Source: Mixophyes australis (Eukaryota; Chordata; Amphibia; Anura; Limnodynastidae). From it: 64,000 nt of DNA. Both the position numbers and the translations under genes were made by a program. The stretch's first letter is position 1, and the number at the start of each line of letters is the position of its first letter. A model generated the notes under the pieces. The model had not been told where the DNA came from and did no database searches. It was given only the letters and a program-made list of their open reading frames with translations. Below are positions 25,345-35,984 of the stretch, piece after piece. Location of the stretch: the NCBI GenBank assembly GCA_036250195.1, contig JAVHZZ010000005.1, forward strand, positions 75,697,505 through 75,761,504, in the 5' to 3' direction.

Positions 25345-26516
25345 CAGTGGCTAACCAGTGTCTCTTGAGACACATGTGGCTCTTTGAGCTTAAAATTGTA
25401 GCTGCTGGCCGACTGGCCGAGAGTATCACCAAGCTGCAATGCTCCGGGTGCAAACAGCCGCAGATTTGTGAACATCTGACAGCTTGGCTGACCGAGAGAA
25501 GCCACATTATGTGACATCCTCTGCATGCAGGGAGGTCATGTTATGACTGGCTATCCAATCAGGGAAGGAGGAGGACAGTGTGTAGTGTGCTTTCCCTCCT
25601 TCCTCTGCATGGGCTCCCACATCTGTGTGAGAGGTGTGTCGGGTAAATAAAGGGCATGTGAGAGACTGATAGGCATGTTAGGAAATCTGATGGCCTTTGG
25701 GGATATCTGTTGGAATGTGTGGAGGTTTGATTGGCATGTGATGAGGCTGATGGGCATATGAGGAACATGTGGGGAGGTATTGTGGCATATTAGGGGCATG
25801 TGGTGTAAGTATGAAATCATGTTTGAGGAATGCAGGTAGAGCTCATGTCATGTGGGGAGGCTGATTGGCAAGTAAGGCGCATGTGGGGAGGCTGACCGGC
25901 AAGTATGGGGCATGTGGGTAGGCTGATTGGCATGTATGGGGCATGTGGGAAGGTCTGATGGCATTTATGGGACACGTGGTGATGTCTGGTTGCATGTGGG
26001 AAGGCTGATGGGTATATAAGGGCCATGTGGGGAGGTCTGATGGCAGGTGGAGAGGTCTGATGGGCATTTGAAGAGGTCTGATGGGCATGTGGGTATATCT
26101 GATGTACATATTTGGGGAATATGGGTAGATCTGATGGGAATGTGAAGAGGTCTGAGTGACTTTTTTTTATCCCCACTTCAACAGTTCATTCCACAGCAAT
26201 AGTAGATACAGAAGCAGCTACTGTGAAGAGACAGTAAATAACCCTTTGAACCCTTCTCCACTGGACACAGCAGCAATGTAAGAGCTCTGCTGCTCCGAGG
26301 TGATTATTATTTTGACCATTTTGGTATTGTTGTTTATCTTCTTTTTTACTTAGCAAGATATGGAAAATGATGTTATATTTTCAAAGTATGTGTGTGCAGT
26401 ATGTACGCGAATGTTTATACTGTGTATATGTACGTGCACACATATATAAAAGTTGTCTCTTTCCCGTATCTATAGATATTTTTGGCTCTTAGACTCTGAG
26501 TGGTTGGCCATCCCTG
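25345..26516. mobile_element. Candidate non-autonomous hAT element
   Basis: The left end is CAGTGGCTAACCAG and the right end TGGTTGGCCATCCCTG, so the inverted ends read CAGxGxTGGCxAACCA, a hAT/Charlie-type terminus. Both ends carry GGCTCTT phrases (left near 25380, right near 26485). There is no matching 8-bp duplication (CCAACCAG against TTTTAGTA), so the limits are tentative. The interior is mostly the minisatellite at 25640-26155. Confidence 0.45.
25640..26155. repeat. Degenerate minisatellite, GGCATGTGGGGAGGTCTGAT-type
   Basis: Units of about 20-40 bases built from 'GGCATGTGGGGAGG' and 'CTGATGGGCATGT' recur some 15-20 times with many changes. On the minus strand this makes proline/histidine-rich frames (HMPI, PSDL motifs) of up to 119 codons, which are products of the repeat and not genes. 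Confidence 0.7.
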
Positions 26517-26529
26517 TTTTAGTAAAATA

Positions 26530-27625
26530 AAAAAAAATACTTGATTTTAATATTATTTATGTGTAACCCCCTGTCCCTGTGTGCAGTGTTGAGGTGCACA
26601 GTTTAAGCAGTGGAGCTCCTTATTAGCCCTCACTAGCTCCTGGCATGGGATCTAGATGACCAGAGGGTCCCCGCACATGCAGGTTATTTTTTAAAATTCT
26701 CTGTGAAGATGTTGGGGCACAGGTGATGTAACTTGGTGACGTATGAAATTTCTCTGCGCATGCTCAGAAACGGACTTTACTGCAGTGAACGCATGTGCAT
26801 GCAATTCAAGTGCGATAACAAATGACACTTCCAGCTGCCTTGAGTTTAAAGGGCGGAACTGGGGAGGGAAGGGGTTTATGCACATGGGCAATGCACAGTA
26901 TGGGCATGTGAGGTTGAGCGCACAGACATTCATCCGATTCAGGCTCTGGGCATCTCTAAGGTAAGTGGTTTGTAGCCATATCACTTGCACCAGCTACAGG
27001 GCAGGTGTAAGTGCCAAGTGATAGTGATGATGGACGCGTATGCATGCCAGAACATGTGTTTACAATTAAGAGCAACTGTAAAAATTAATTTATACAGTAG
27101 GCATTAACAACATCCTGATAAATGTATTTCATGTAAAAAAATTATATAAGTATTCACCGCTATTGCATTTTCACATTTTACTTTCTTACCTAATGAAATC
27201 AGATTTATTTAGATTCCTATTACCAATGATCAACACAAACTATGGTGTAAAGTCAAATGTTATGAAGTTGGTTCTGTGCAGGAGGACCAATAAAATTCCT
27301 CAAATTCAGTGAATGCCTCTTCTTATTGGATAGCACAGTCACCCCCGTCTGCAATGTCATACAGCCCTGTTTTTCAACTGGCTTTTGAGAAGAACCAAGA
27401 AGCCACCAGAATAGAGGCTGCGTGGAGCAGCTAACAGAGCTTCATTGAGGGTCTTTCTGGTAGTGTGAATGATTCTTTTAGCTATTGCAGGTAAGTAGAA
27501 ATGTCCATAGAATAATCAGACTAATCCCAATCAATCAAAAGAAAAGTACCATTTATGCAGTAACAGCAAATATTACACAACCTTATCAATCATGATGCAA
27601 GTTTTACACTCATTCTTCCTTTTTG
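26530..27625. other. Intergenic DNA, possible old repeat pieces
   Basis: The stretch 26640-26960 is GC-richer with phrases such as CTGCGCATGCTCAGAAACGG, of a kind seen in frog MITEs, but no ends are defined. The rest is AT-rich and unrecognised. Confidence 0.3.
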
Positions 27626-27633
27626 TATGAGCA

Positions 27634-27817
27634 GGACTGCCAAGAGGAATTCAGGGCCCCGGTACAACAACTTCATGGGGCCCTCTTACAGGTGTGCATG
27701 TTGAAAAATTTTGCGCCGCCGTGAGTGTGTGTGTGGACATATAATTGGGGGCGTGGCTATGTATCATTGGGGCGTGTCTGGTGGGGAAAAGCGCTAGGCC
27801 CTGAATTCACCAAAGCA
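27634..27817. mobile_element. Short MITE
   Basis: TGCCAAGAGGAATTCAGGGCC near 27638 and GGCCCTGAATTCACCAAAGCA near 27796-27816 are imperfect inverted ends around a GC-richer interior with GGGGGCGTGGCTATG. Non-coding. Confidence 0.55.
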
Positions 27818-27938
27818 TGACATATGTCCAAGCACTCCTGACTTTCAAGACATCTAGCACCACAGTGTAGTACAGAAAGAATGCAGTGTGAACACAGAGA
27901 GTTCACAGTCTTGGCTTGTACCTTACATTGGGCAGAAA

Positions 27939-27942
27939 ATAA

Positions 27943-27971
<29 letters not shown>
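27939..27971. repeat. (GAT)n microsatellite
   Basis: Eleven GAT units preceded by AAATAA, as in the SINE tails; it may be the last trace of a plus-strand SINE. Confidence 0.85.
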
Positions 27972-27973
<2 letters not shown>

Positions 27974-28314
27974 CTCACCAAAAATTGACATTGTCCACTA
28001 GAATCACAACATTTCAAACACTCTCCTACTCTCTCCTACCTGTTCTTCTCACTTCCACCCCATGAGGCCGCAGGTTTATTTAGTTGCGGCTTGCCTGTTG
28101 GGGGGACCCTATTTGGAAAAAAATGGCTACATTTAGAAAATTACAACCAGCCCCGCCGTTAAATCAATTTGATTAATAATTAGGCCTTCCTCCAGCCCCA
28201 ACATTAAAATAATAGTATTCCCATTACCCCACAAACAAAATAGCAACCATTAATTAGCCACCATCTACCTCACACATACTACATTGCCAAAAGATCCCTG
28301 TGCCCCTTCATCAT

Positions 28315-28455
28315 CACCACGCTATGCCCCCTTATGATTGCACTGCGCCCTCCATGCTGCCTTTGTCCCCTCTTTCTTCAACCCCCTGTGCCATGCTGCC
28401 TTTGCCCCCCCCCTTTCTTCATCCCCCTGTGCCATGCTGCCTTTGCCCCCCTTTC
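28315..28455. repeat. Minisatellite, ~52-bp unit, about 3 copies
   Basis: 'CCATGCTGCCTTTGYCCCC' followed by 'CTTTCTTCAWCCCCCTGTG' recurs three times (near 28350, 28393 and 28434) with length changes in the C runs. Confidence 0.6.
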
Positions 28456-28456
28456 A

Positions 28457-28509
28457 TGACCCCAGTGCTGGGAGGCAGAAGTGCTAACCACTACGCCACT
28501 ATGCTGCCC
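28457..28509 (-). mobile_element. SINE head fragment (tRNA-like part)
   Basis: GACCCCAGTGCTGGGAGG and AGTGCTAACCACTACGCCAC are the reverse complement of the tRNA-like head (B-box and A-box side) of the SINE family. Confidence 0.6.
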
Positions 28510-28511
28510 AA

Positions 28512-30060
28512 CATGCAAACAAAGTCTTGAAAATACCCTTATTAAATCAAATACATCAATATGTGATTCTAATTATAGTAATATTCTTTATACAAATTTC
28601 AACTGAAAACTGTCTGTCTGTTGTTAGGCTTATGAATACATTTTTTTCAAAGAACACAAAGTATATAAAATATTATAGTATACTTTAGAGAGATAGAACA
28701 ATATCTGACCCTTACGAAGTCCTAAAAATGTGTTTTCCAGTCAAATACATTCTCCAGGTGGTGGTACAAAGCAATGTAATATACTTTAATGAAACACAAC
28801 TTTGTCTGCCTACTGTTACGGATGTGTTATAAACACCTTTTCTTCTAGTCAAACAACTACTGCATAATGCCAACTGTGACCAAATTTCAATGAAAACGAT
28901 CTATTCATCAATTCTTAAAAATACTAATTTTAGACAAATAAATGTCATATTCGGCATTTCAATTAATTGTAACAAATCATATGAACAGATAGGTCATAAA
29001 ATATTTAAGGCACAATGGAAAATAGAAATACGCTAAGTGAAGGGCTTTCCAAGCTATTACTTCACTCCCATAGATCATTTAAAGGAGCTAAAAGGTACAT
29101 TATGGGACAAAAGTGGGCATTAGTTTACTTTGTGCACAGTCCCTGTGCCTGCATACAGTGAATACTATGTTATTGTTCTGGGTGGTTTGAGATTAAAAAT
29201 GTCAATATGTCTGCAGTGCATGTAGACAATAAATAGACAACAATAAATAGACACTCTTGTTACACTTTATCACCATAACACCCCAGTTCAGTTTGAAATG
29301 AATAGTTTAAAAACACAAGTAGCGAGAATATGCTGTTAGCTACTATTTGCTCTTGATCTAAGCAGCTGTGTAAAGCACAGCACAGTAGCTAGCACAATAG
29401 CACAATCTTGGCACTAGAATATTTATGTACATTGCAGACAAATGCTCTCATGCATATCAGTACCATGCACTTCAAAAATTACCCTGATATTGTTTTCAAA
29501 GTAGCATGCTAAAATATCATTTTCTGTGTCAGCATAGTTCCACAGCTTCAAGCAACACCGCAACAGAGAGAGGGTCTGAAATAGATATAATATTATTGAT
29601 ATATTTTAAATTAATAATAGACTCAAAGCAATGTCTAACACCACACGCATTACATATATTACTTTTATTTCTTTTTATTGGTTTGAACTGATTTTTTTTA
29701 AAGGGAGAAAATGTCTTTCAAATATAAGGTTTTCAATAAATGTGCAATGTGATAATACAAATTCTATTATAAATATGACAAGTGGTTTAACATAAAAAGA
29801 TTAAGGTATAGATTGATCATTTTAAACAGCAGAAAAAATTTTGTACAGATACATTCATACCTTCGCCATTCATTTTCTCAGGTACACGCCCCCTTTCCAC
29901 GCAGAAGCTTTGATCAACATTTTGTGGCAGTGCAGTCATTCACAGGAATGCCCATATTGGCAAAAGCGAAACATCATTTCAAAGTACTGCCTATAGATAC
30001 CTTTGGTCCACTCGCTTAGTTCATTAATATTTTTTTTTTTTTTCTTCTAAAATGAAGCCT
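28512..30060. other. Intergenic DNA, nothing recognised
   Basis: AT-rich, apparently unique sequence. No protein-like frames and no repeat ends. Confidence 0.35.
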
Positions 30061-30067
30061 AATCTAT

Positions 30068-30577
30068 GGGGTCTATTTATCAATAGGGGAAAACCTTAAA
30101 ACTCTCACTTTCGCTGGATTTGTCCTATGTATCAAAGTTCCCTGGCTTAAGAAGACTTTCGCCGGTTATCACTAAAGGCATCTGGTGTACCTTCCTTTCC
30201 CATTCAAAGCACTGGGAACTCTTTTATCATGGACAGCGGTAGTACAAGTACCACTGCTCTCCTATGTTTGCTAATGTCATAATATGTTATTATTATTATT
30301 TCTATTTTTCCTATTATATTTTACATTATTGTTATGGAATCTGGAGCTGGAAACCCAAGTCCATGCCGACTCACACATGTGCAGAAGTGTCCCAAAACCT
30401 GGAATCCCCATCGGGAATGATTCCCGGAAAGTTTGCTTCTTGGTCTGACCAGGGGGTGATCAAGAGCAGGGTGAGAAAGGCTGCACTTTTTCTACCCTAC
30501 AAAAAAATGTAATCTACCTCCAGCTGAAGTTTGGCCGTAGCTGCAGGTCAGACACTTCCTTCTTGATAAAGAGCCCT
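30068..30577. mobile_element. TIR element with GGGGTCTATTTATCAA ends
   Basis: The left end GGGGTCTATTTATCAA and right end TTGATAAAGAGCCCT are inverted with about 13 of 15 matching. The roughly 510-bp interior is non-coding, with a GC-richer right half. A (TTA)n stretch lies at about 30286-30300. Target duplication is unclear. Confidence 0.5.
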
Positions 30578-30726
30578 AAAATCAGGACTGTCCCGTCAAG
30601 GTATAGAAATCTTTCAAGAGTGAAATAGATATTGTTATGATTGTATCATTTCTGGATAAACTATTTATTTTTAGTTGGTTGTTGTTGCCTGTATTTGTTG
30701 ATATTTATCTTCTGGAATATTGCAAC

Positions 30727-30762
30727 AAGTGCAATATTAAAAATATTTTTAATATTGCACTT
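30727..30762. repeat. Perfect 36-bp palindrome
   Basis: AAGTGCAATATTAAAAAT is followed directly by its exact reverse complement, with no spacer. It stands alone in AT-rich DNA. Confidence 0.9.
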
Positions 30763-31170
30763 ATTATTAAAAAGGTTAGAAGGTTTTTAGTATAAATCAC
30801 ATATTTTAAATTTGCATTTATAATGTGCTTGAAATCTGTGAGACTACACTACAACAGTATATTAGTGCGGCTATTCACATGCTGCTCAGAATGCCCTACT
30901 AAGGTCTGGCTAGTTCCTTTCATCACTAGAGGAATAATTTGAAAAAGAAAAGAATATAAATATTTCCCTGCAGCGCTTATTATATTATCTGTTATTGTTG
31001 CCATTATCAGCTGAGTCTCATTGACAGACACAATTTAAAACATTTTCCCTACTGTTATATAACATTACTTGTTTACTCAGCATTTTGGATGTATTCAGAG
31101 ACAGCAGCACAGTGCTACTTCTCATGCTATCTATTTGAGTTACTGCTATCAGTATATGTTCTTTATCCTG

Positions 31171-32207
31171 TAAGAATGGATACACATTAGTGTTTTCAGC
31201 CTATCAAACAATAAAAGACTGTTCAGTCCAATATTGCATTAGTGTGTACACTTCAACGATGAACAATTATTGTTCCAAAGCACATTGTACCGTTTCATTT
31301 GATTTTTAAACTAGACCAAAAATGTCATTCAATGATAGAACGATGCTGTTCCAATTCTGCAGTGTGTGGACTGGCAGGGTCCATAGATCTCTATTGAGTG
31401 TACAGAGTCACAACCTTTTCATCTGATGGTTATGACAGATGAAGAGCACAGATCTGAAGATAAAACGTGTATGGTGTGTACACATGAATCGGCACGCTGA
31501 TCCAGTGGTGGTGATCGAGGCAATCGCCCCCTCAGCAGCACAAGCTTATCTATAAATTGCGTCCAAGACGCCGATCAAAACGGGGAAGGGGCTGGGCCAA
31601 TCATGGGTGGGACCAACCAAACAGAATGAAGGAGGGGCATGATTATGCTAAATCCCCCTCCCTAAAAATAAAGTCTAGGAACCTTATTTAAATTTGGACG
31701 CAAAGTCCGTTTTAGGCGCATCCAACTAAAAAATACTATCACGCATGTGCAAAAAGCACCAAATCCGCCTGCATCTTGGACACAATTAACACTTGCGACA
31801 GCTTGCGACTCACTATGAGAGAATGGGAGGAACTCAGAATTGTGAAGGCGTGACCATGTAAATAAATCCTAGTCGCAGTGAGGCGCAGACGCAACACACG
31901 TCAAGAAAGGGCTAAAGCTGTGCGGCAGGAATTAGGTGGCGCAAGCGGTTAGCTAGCTGCAGGAACTGCTCGCAGCCTGGTAGGGTATTAAGAGTGGGAC
32001 GGAACTGGGGTTGCTTGCCACTCGTAATAACCTACCAAGCTGCGGCACACTCCCACTCCTACACTTCTTAAACGGACTTTGCGTCTGACTCTAAATGAGG
32101 TCCTAGGTCTGCCCCCGTGCTGATTGGGACATTTTTTTTCCTGCCATTGGTAAAATCGTTAAAGAAGTTGCATCGGGAGCAATTTTCTGTGGTGTGTACC
32201 CACCTTA
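31171..32207. mobile_element. TIR element (GGTGGGTACACAC-type), split by a nested element
   Basis: The right end GGTGTGTACCCACCTTA is clean; the left end TAAGAATGGATACACATTAG is its worn inverted counterpart. The style resembles the element at 16757-17338. The interior includes GTGTGTACACATGAATCGGC on the left side and a second, independent element at 31675-32106. Confidence 0.5.
31675..32106. mobile_element. Nested MITE, CTAGGACCTCATTTA ends
   Basis: The left arm CTAGGAACCTTATTTAAATT, then GGACGCAAAGTCCGTTTTA, is the inverted counterpart of the right arm TAAACGGACTTTGCGTC, then TGAGGTCCTAG. The arms are about 38 bp. The interior is GC-richer than the flanks. It lies inside the element at 31171-32207, so it is the younger of the two. 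Confidence 0.7.
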
Positions 32208-32209
32208 GA

Positions 32210-32955
32210 ATAGATAATCCCACATAAATATTTCTCAAGTTCTCTGTACAGGATGCCTATAGTCAAGTACATATTACATCTTCTCCTATTCTTAATACTG
32301 TAAACAGTTTCCAGATTCTGAATATATTGACAATAACCTATAATGTATAACCTAACCCTTCTCTGGTAAAGTCTAATATGATTTGTCTTTGACAAACTTT
32401 TCATTACTGATAAGGACACATTTTAATCTCCTTTGCAGCACAGACAATGGAGACAAGTTTATGCATCTGTTATTTGATTTGCTCTCCCAATAGCTGATGC
32501 ATGTACCTTTCTTCCTCCTCCTTGTATGACCTTTCTTTTTGTCCTTGCATACTTATATCTGAATACGTTTAATCCATACATTTTAGAATGTTAAGAACAC
32601 CACACAACAGTCAACATAAACTAATGAACTGTATTATGATCATGACTTTCATTTGCATTGCCCCCTACATTTACCTTTGCTGACAATTGTGTACCTAAAG
32701 AGCTTACAGACTTCCAGGGTACATTGTAAGCTACTTATTTCAGTCAAATGATAATATAATAGAACAGCTGGGAAAATATTAGACGTTGGAGTTCAGCAAT
32801 AGTGAACTATTGGTATAATGGCATCTCATCAATGAAACTGTACTTGAACTTGTCATTGAGCAGTTAACAAAATATTTTGGGGGTTTAAACTACACATTGT
32901 TTTTTCCATTCAAATTTTAGGTCTGGGGGAAGAGGGAATTAGCATCTATAACTTT
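32210..32955. other. Unique-looking DNA upstream of rbms3
   Basis: No repeat hallmarks and no coding frame. It lies 1-1.6 kb upstream of the rbms3 start and could hold distal promoter elements, but I see no specific one. Confidence 0.35.
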
Positions 32956-32959
32956 TCTG

Positions 32960-33858
32960 TATAAAGCCTTTGTCTGGTAAACATTTTCTTCTTCAGGTGA
33001 ATGGTTTTATTATGCCCTCCACTCTTTTGAAAATACGTTGCTACCATGAGGCTTGCTTTGACGTGCTACAACAGTAACACAGCAATACACAAATACATGT
33101 GAGGCTGCTCTCAGATAGCCAGTAGAGGGAAGCTTGTACTTTTGCTTGCAGCAGAGCTGAGGCAGGCTATTTCTTCTTAGAGGAAACACTGCAGCCTTCT
33201 GGACTGCGTCTGCCTCTCGAGGGAGAGGCTCAGTGTTGTTCCACCCACAGGCTGGAAGGAGGGGGTTTGAATGAAAGACAAGACAAGCCCTAAACACCAT
33301 GTCACACCGTAAGGGAGACAGCAGCAACTAGGCTGGAAGGTTTTTTTTTTTCTTTCTTAATTCCTTCCTTTCTTTTTTCTTTTTTTTTTTCCACCAAGTA
33401 GGGGGAGGAGAGAGAAAATTGAGACAGAGAGAGAGACTGAGAGTAAGAAAGGAAGAGAGCAAGCCGGTCTGCAGGAATTCTGAGTTACAGCATACAGCTT
33501 TCCTGGCTCTTATCACGGGACTTTATTTTCACCATAGACTGGATTTTACTATAAAAAAAACTGATTTTATAAATAAGGAGAAAACATTTAATAAAAGGAT
33601 AATATCAGAGGGTGAAAGAAGAAGGACAAGAAACATTCTTTGCCTGATTTTTTTTTATAGCTCTATATTTTTAGGAATAGATGTTTTTGCCTTGTCGGTT
33701 TGGAATTAGTGATTGGTGAAACAAACACAAAAGGCAAAAGAACTCCTGAAACAACATCACTGCTGTCAGGAATAGTGGTTTCTGTGTCGGAAGAAGGGCC
33801 TGGGGCATTACACCCTTGTCAACGAGTTTTCTGCATCAGATATAACGATTCCAGCTAC
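32960..33858 (+). promoter_or_regulatory. rbms3: putative rbms3 promoter and 5' UTR
   Basis: This is the sequence just upstream of the rbms3 start codon. It shows no repeat hallmarks. A TATAAAG lies at 32960-32966, but it may be fortuitous because the transcription start cannot be located from sequence. From 33341 to 33392 there is a pyrimidine tract, and from about 33402 to 33463 a purine-rich tract (GAGA-type), the two partly complementary. The stretch 33464-33858 is AT-rich and would be 5' UTR, with one upstream ORF. No clear CpG island is visible. Confidence 0.4.
33681..33719 (+). CDS. short upstream ORF in the rbms3 leader
   Basis: ATG at 33681 opens a 12-codon frame (MFLPCRFGISDW) that stops with TGA at 33717-33719. 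It is the only upstream ATG I find between about 33420 and the main start, and it ends 139 bases before that start, leaving room for reinitiation. Whether it lies in the transcript depends on the unknown transcription start. A regulatory role is only an inference. Confidence 0.3.
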   Translation: MFLPCRFGISDW

Positions 33859-33933
33859 ATGGGCAAACGTTTGGAACAGCAACCAATGTACCCTCAGTAC
33901 ACTTACTACTATCCTCATTATCTCCAAACCAAG
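33859..33933 (+). CDS. rbms3: rbms3 first coding exon (partial gene)
   Basis: The exon encodes 25 residues starting MGKRLEQQ and containing MYPQYTYYYPHYLQTK. This matches the conserved N-terminus of RBMS3, an RNA-binding protein of the MSSP/RBMS family that has two RRM domains further downstream and binds AU-rich RNA. Codon 25 (AAG) is followed directly by GTAGGA, a good splice donor, so the exon ends at 33933; reading on gives unrelated residues. The ATG is the first in its frame after the upstream untranslated sequence. Its context is moderate (G at +4, T at -3). The family members RBMS1 and RBMS3 both have a short first coding exon of this kind, but the residues after MGK favour RBMS3. Neither RRM exon is in the window, which fits the very long first intron of RBMS3 in other vertebrates. 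What I see is the peptide and the donor; the gene identity comes from family knowledge. It could be RBMS1 only if that paralogue had converged here, which I think unlikely. Confidence 0.9.
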
Positions 33934-35070
33934 GTAGGAGACTGCAGCGCAGAATATCTCCTCCAGTGGTGCCTGTGTTATGTGATTATGCACTCAGTGG
34001 ATGATGGATAGGTGACTGTTGTGAATGACAGTTTGCCTTTTTTTCAGTTTGGTATCACCCAGAGCAGAGCTTATACAGTCATAACAGGGACACGAGAGAA
34101 GCAGGAAGGTCAAGCAATGTGGATCTGTCCCCCCATCCCCTCTTATCCTTTTCCTATTTCTTCCCTATACCTATGTTTTCATTTAATCCTTTGTTGTCTG
34201 TCACAGGGATTAATTCTGTCGTCTATATTAGTGTAGAGCTCTGTTTTGTCGGCAGCGTGTAATTCTCTTGACATAAGATGCAGATTGGCTTGGACAATAA
34301 AATGTATACTCTTGGATGTAAATACGGTCTCAGTGGCACTTTAGTGAGATCTGTACAATCTGGGCAACTGAAAGCATTAACCAGCTGCAGGGGAATTCTG
34401 TGCTGATCAACTTTATATGGAAAATGCACACAAGTGAGAGAGCCAAAACAATCTGATTTGTTGTGTTGCAAGTTTGGGATTTTCTAACTGTTTATGGCAG
34501 AGCAAACATATACACAAGTGTAGGAGTGGGAGGATGGAGAATGCAGTACTTTAACTGGCTATCAATAAATAATATTGTTTTTTTTAACAAAGTCCTTTGG
34601 CGAGTAGGGTTGATCTGTAGGTAGAGCACAGTTCCAAAAGTCAGAGGTCAAGGCACAACAATGACCTGATGGGTAATCTGTATACGTTTGGTAACAATTA
34701 GGCTTCAATTAACATAGATGCTCAGGTTTTTGTTACATCTCCGTAAATCTGCTTAGTCAGATGTTCTATGTTAAATACTATATTGTACTAAACATTGTGT
34801 GTTGTAGAAATAACTTTACTGGCTAGACTGTCACCGAGGTCTCTCCTGTTCTATTGCTTGCAATGTCAAGGTCAATTTCATATGTATTCGTACATGTTAA
34901 GACACCTTTCAGAGCAGGAGATACATTTCTTTGTCTTGCTAATGGAGATAACAGTTCTTTGTCACTTGTAGAAATGACGGAAATGGGCAATAACACAGAT
35001 ATTGTTTTCTGGTAGACTTTTTACAAAGAGCATGCTGTGTGCATTAAGAGATTTTTAATGTAATGTAAGG
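33934..35070. other. First kilobase of intron 1, no repeats seen
   Basis: Unique-looking sequence with no TE ends. First-intron sequence close to the exon often holds control elements, but none is identifiable by eye. Confidence 0.35.
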
Positions 35071-35074
35071 ACAG

Positions 35075-35157
<83 letters not shown>

Positions 35158-35170
35158 ATATATATGTTTT

Positions 35171-35230
<60 letters not shown>
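35075..35230. repeat. (TA)n microsatellite, interrupted
   Basis: About 155 bases of TA/ATGT-type dinucleotides with a short interruption near 35150-35180. The long IYIY frames over it are artefacts. Confidence 0.95.
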
Positions 35231-35232
<2 letters not shown>

Positions 35233-35753
35233 ATATTTTAGTTACACCCTTTATCTTTATAATCCACAGCAACACAATTCTTGTTATAAACATAAAGAAT
35301 ATGTGGTCACTGTTAAATGAAAATCTAAAAGATGTAGTAGTGTTCAAAATACCACAAGTCACTACAGACAAGCAGCATCTGTATCTTGTTACTTTTACAT
35401 GCTTTCAGTTTCTAGGGCATTTGGTTTCAGTCATCAGCATGCTACAGAGTGAGCCGAAAATCTGTATGGGAGAACCCCAAGTAAATGCATGTCAGTCTTG
35501 TCCTGTGCTGGATAATCAACTAGCACACGCTTTTATATGCTGACATGCTTCGGTGAGCAACAATTACTCAGCAACGTAGACCCAGACACAATACCCATTA
35601 ATTAATTATTGCCGTAGCTTTCCAGTAGGATCTCCAGATGTTTTGTGCCACACACACCACAAATTGAAAAAATGTGTTGTTTTTCTGACCATTGGAAGTT
35701 AAGCTGTATAAGGTGAGACCTGAAGTATACAAAGTGGGCAAAGTTCAATTATA

Positions 35754-35979
35754 GTGTACCTGTTGCCTGTACATAGGGGAGGCAGCCATTTTGTGGGTGG
35801 AACCAATATTCAGCCTGTCAGTTCACTAGGAACTAGTGACATCACTGAGGCTTGCAACACTTGTGCCTTGTGTTTAAATGATGTCACTAATTCCTAGTGA
35901 ATTGTTAGGCTGCATCTAATGATTATTAGTTTAGCCGGCAAAATGGCTGCCTCCATGTTGACTAGGGGACAGGTACACT
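35754..35979. mobile_element. Palindromic MITE, GTGTACCTG ends
   Basis: The left arm GTGTACCTGTTGCCTGTACA, with GGAGGCAGCCATTTTG, pairs with the right arm CAAAATGGCTGCCTCCAT and GGGGACAGGTACACTT. An inner pair is AGTTCACTAGGAACTAGTGACATCA against TGATGTCACTAATTCCTAGTGAA, shown here only by its shared CTAGTGA cores. TA on each side fits a TA target duplication. Confidence 0.7.
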
Positions 35980-35984
35980 TTAAA

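Noticed and set aside
25551..26176. Proline/histidine-rich ORFs of up to 119 codons on the minus strand
   Set aside because: They arise from the minisatellite and have its period; there is no start context or domain.
33700..34011. 103-codon ORF as the full first rbms3 product
   Set aside because: It opens at TTG, not ATG, and runs through the splice donor into the intron. Only 33859-33933 matches RBMS3.
35021..35371. 116-codon IYIY-rich ORF
   Set aside because: It is a translation of a (TA)n microsatellite. The same applies to frames at 18363, 53099, 53592 and 54068.
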